Positions 63,110-64,000 of a DNA stretch of 64,000 nt are shown here, piece by piece. The notes beneath the pieces were generated by a model. That model searched no databases. It was not told where the DNA came from and saw only the letters and a program-made list of their open reading frames with translations. A program made the position numbers and the translations under genes. The DNA is taken from contig NZ_AVCS01000009.1 of the NCBI RefSeq assembly GCF_000498495.1, forward strand, positions 310,001 to 374,000. The letters run 5' to 3'. How positions within the stretch are numbered: the stretch's first letter is position 1; every line of letters starts with the position of its first letter. Source of the stretch: Flavobacterium enshiense DK69 (GTDB taxonomy: Bacteria; Bacteroidota; Bacteroidia; Flavobacteriales; Flavobacteriaceae).

Positions 63110-63126
63110 AGGCTAAAATTTTTACT

Positions 63127-64000
63127 ATGTCACACAAAGCAGGTTTTGTAAACATTATCGGAAATCCGAATGTAGGGAAGTCAACACTGATGAATGCCTT
63201 CGTGGGGGAACGCCTGTCAATCATTACATCTAAGGCACAAACCACACGCCACCGTATTCTTGGTATCGTGAATGGGGAAGATTTTCAGGTGTTGTTTTCA
63301 GATACGCCCGGAATCATAAAACCGGCGTACGAATTACAAAATTCGATGATGGATTTTGTGAAATCCGCTTTTGAAGACGCCGATGTGTTGGTGTATATGG
63401 TAGAAGTAGGGGAAAAGGAACTGAAAGACGAAGCCTTTTTCAATAAAATCATACATTCCAAAATCCCGGTGCTTTTATTGTTGAATAAAATCGACAAATC
63501 CAATCAGGAACAATTGGAAGAGCAGGTAAACCTGTGGAAGGAAAAAGTGCCTAATGCGGAGCTTTACCCGATTTCGGCATTGGAAAATTTTAATGTGAAA
63601 GAGGTTTTTGACCGTATATTGGAATTACTTCCAGAGTCGCCAGCCTATTATCCGAAAGATGCTTTAACGGATAAGCCGGAGCGTTTCTTCGTAAACGAAA
63701 CCATCCGTGAAAAAATCCTTTTGCATTACGATAAGGAAATACCATATGCCGTAGAAATCGAAACGGAAGAATTTAAGGAGGATGACGATATTATCCGAAT
63801 CAAAGCCCTTATTATGGTGGAACGCGAAACGCAGAAAGGAATTATAATCGGTCATAAAGGCTCTGCAATTAAAAGAGTAGGGATAGAAGCCCGTCAGGAT
63901 TTGGAGAAATTCTTCGGAAAACAGATCCACATCGAAATGTTCGTGAAAGTCAACAAAGACTGGAGAAGTAATGCGTATCAATTGCGCCGTTTCGGATACA
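63127..64000 (+). CDS. era: GTPase Era, partial at the window end
   Basis: An open frame from ATG (MSHKAGFVNIIGNPNVGKS) to the window edge, 291 codons, missing only the last few residues. G motifs are GNPNVGKST (G1), QTTRH (G2), DTPG (G3), NKID (G4) and SALE (G5); the C-terminal KH domain has GIIIGHKGSAIKRVG. Era is needed for 16S rRNA maturation and 30S assembly. Confidence 0.96.
   Translation, partial: MSHKAGFVNIIGNPNVGKSTLMNAFVGERLSIITSKAQTTRHRILGIVNGEDFQVLFSDTPGIIKPAYELQNSMMDFVKSAFEDADVLVYMVEVGEKELKDEAFFNKIIHSKIPVLLLLNKIDKSNQEQLEEQVNLWKEKVPNAELYPISALENFNVKEVFDRILELLPESPAYYPKDALTDKPERFFVNETIREKILLHYDKEIPYAVEIETEEFKEDDDIIRIKALIMVERETQKGIIIGHKGSAIKRVGIEARQDLEKFFGKQIHIEMFVKVNKDWRSNAYQLRRFGY

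Overview
The window is AT-rich chromosomal DNA from a member of the Bacteroidota, most likely Flavobacterium or a close relative in the Flavobacteriaceae. This rests on the gliding/type IX secretion operon gldKLMN, the neighbourhood regulator-lptE-TPR protein-secG-groES-groEL, promoter elements of the Bacteroidota form TAnnTTTG, few Shine-Dalgarno sequences, and a Sec-type (clade II) nitrous oxide reductase that carries a lipoprotein signal. No phage, insertion sequence or CRISPR array was seen.

Layout. Positions 1-17900 hold housekeeping genes: a TonB-plug surface protein, groEL/groES, secG, a TPR protein, lptE, a sigma-54 activator, miaB and glpD, all on the minus strand; then three secreted proteins of unknown role, a gene-poor 830-base gap, topA, and an arginase-fold protein that has lost metal ligands. 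Positions 18000-28150 hold gldKLMN, a FAD oxidoreductase, a DUF983 protein, an ABC-F ATPase, a GNAT-like protein and a DUF1761 membrane protein.

Positions 28280-61990 form a denitrification and low-oxygen island. It contains the nos cluster (cytochrome c, nosZ, membrane protein, nosL, nosD, nosF, nosY), a truncated haemoglobin and a CopD-like protein, nadB/nadA, the di-iron repair protein Ric, the class III ribonucleotide reductase (nrdD, a separate 54-residue glycyl-radical protein, nrdG), an unrecognised 603-residue TIM-barrel-like protein, a divergent NO-reductase-like pair, a fasciclin lipoprotein, an oxidase-like membrane protein with a Crp/Fnr regulator, an Rrf2 regulator, a full nor operon (norC, norB, norQ, norD, haemerythrin-PAS protein, carbonic anhydrase, norE, norF), and a nirK operon (nirK, cytochrome c, SUMF1/NirV-like protein, SCO protein, porin). 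Together they reduce nitrite to NO, N2O and N2. No nitrate reductase was seen. The window ends with a J-domain/KTSC protein, two initiator tRNA genes and the start of era.

Main new observation. Eight upstream regions in the island carry the palindrome TATGA-N6-TCATA or a close variant. In all eight, a -7-like box (TAnnTTTG or a near match) begins 21 or 22 bases downstream on the strand of the controlled gene. This is Crp/Fnr half-site spacing with A at the discriminating position. The only Crp/Fnr gene in the window has such a site in front of itself and has an unusual recognition helix, so it is the natural candidate regulator. Other points of note are an in-frame amber codon directly followed by ATG inside nosY, an NrdD whose glycyl-radical domain is a separate small gene, a NorB-like protein lacking canonical metal ligands, and an exact 12 x 21-bp tandem repeat.
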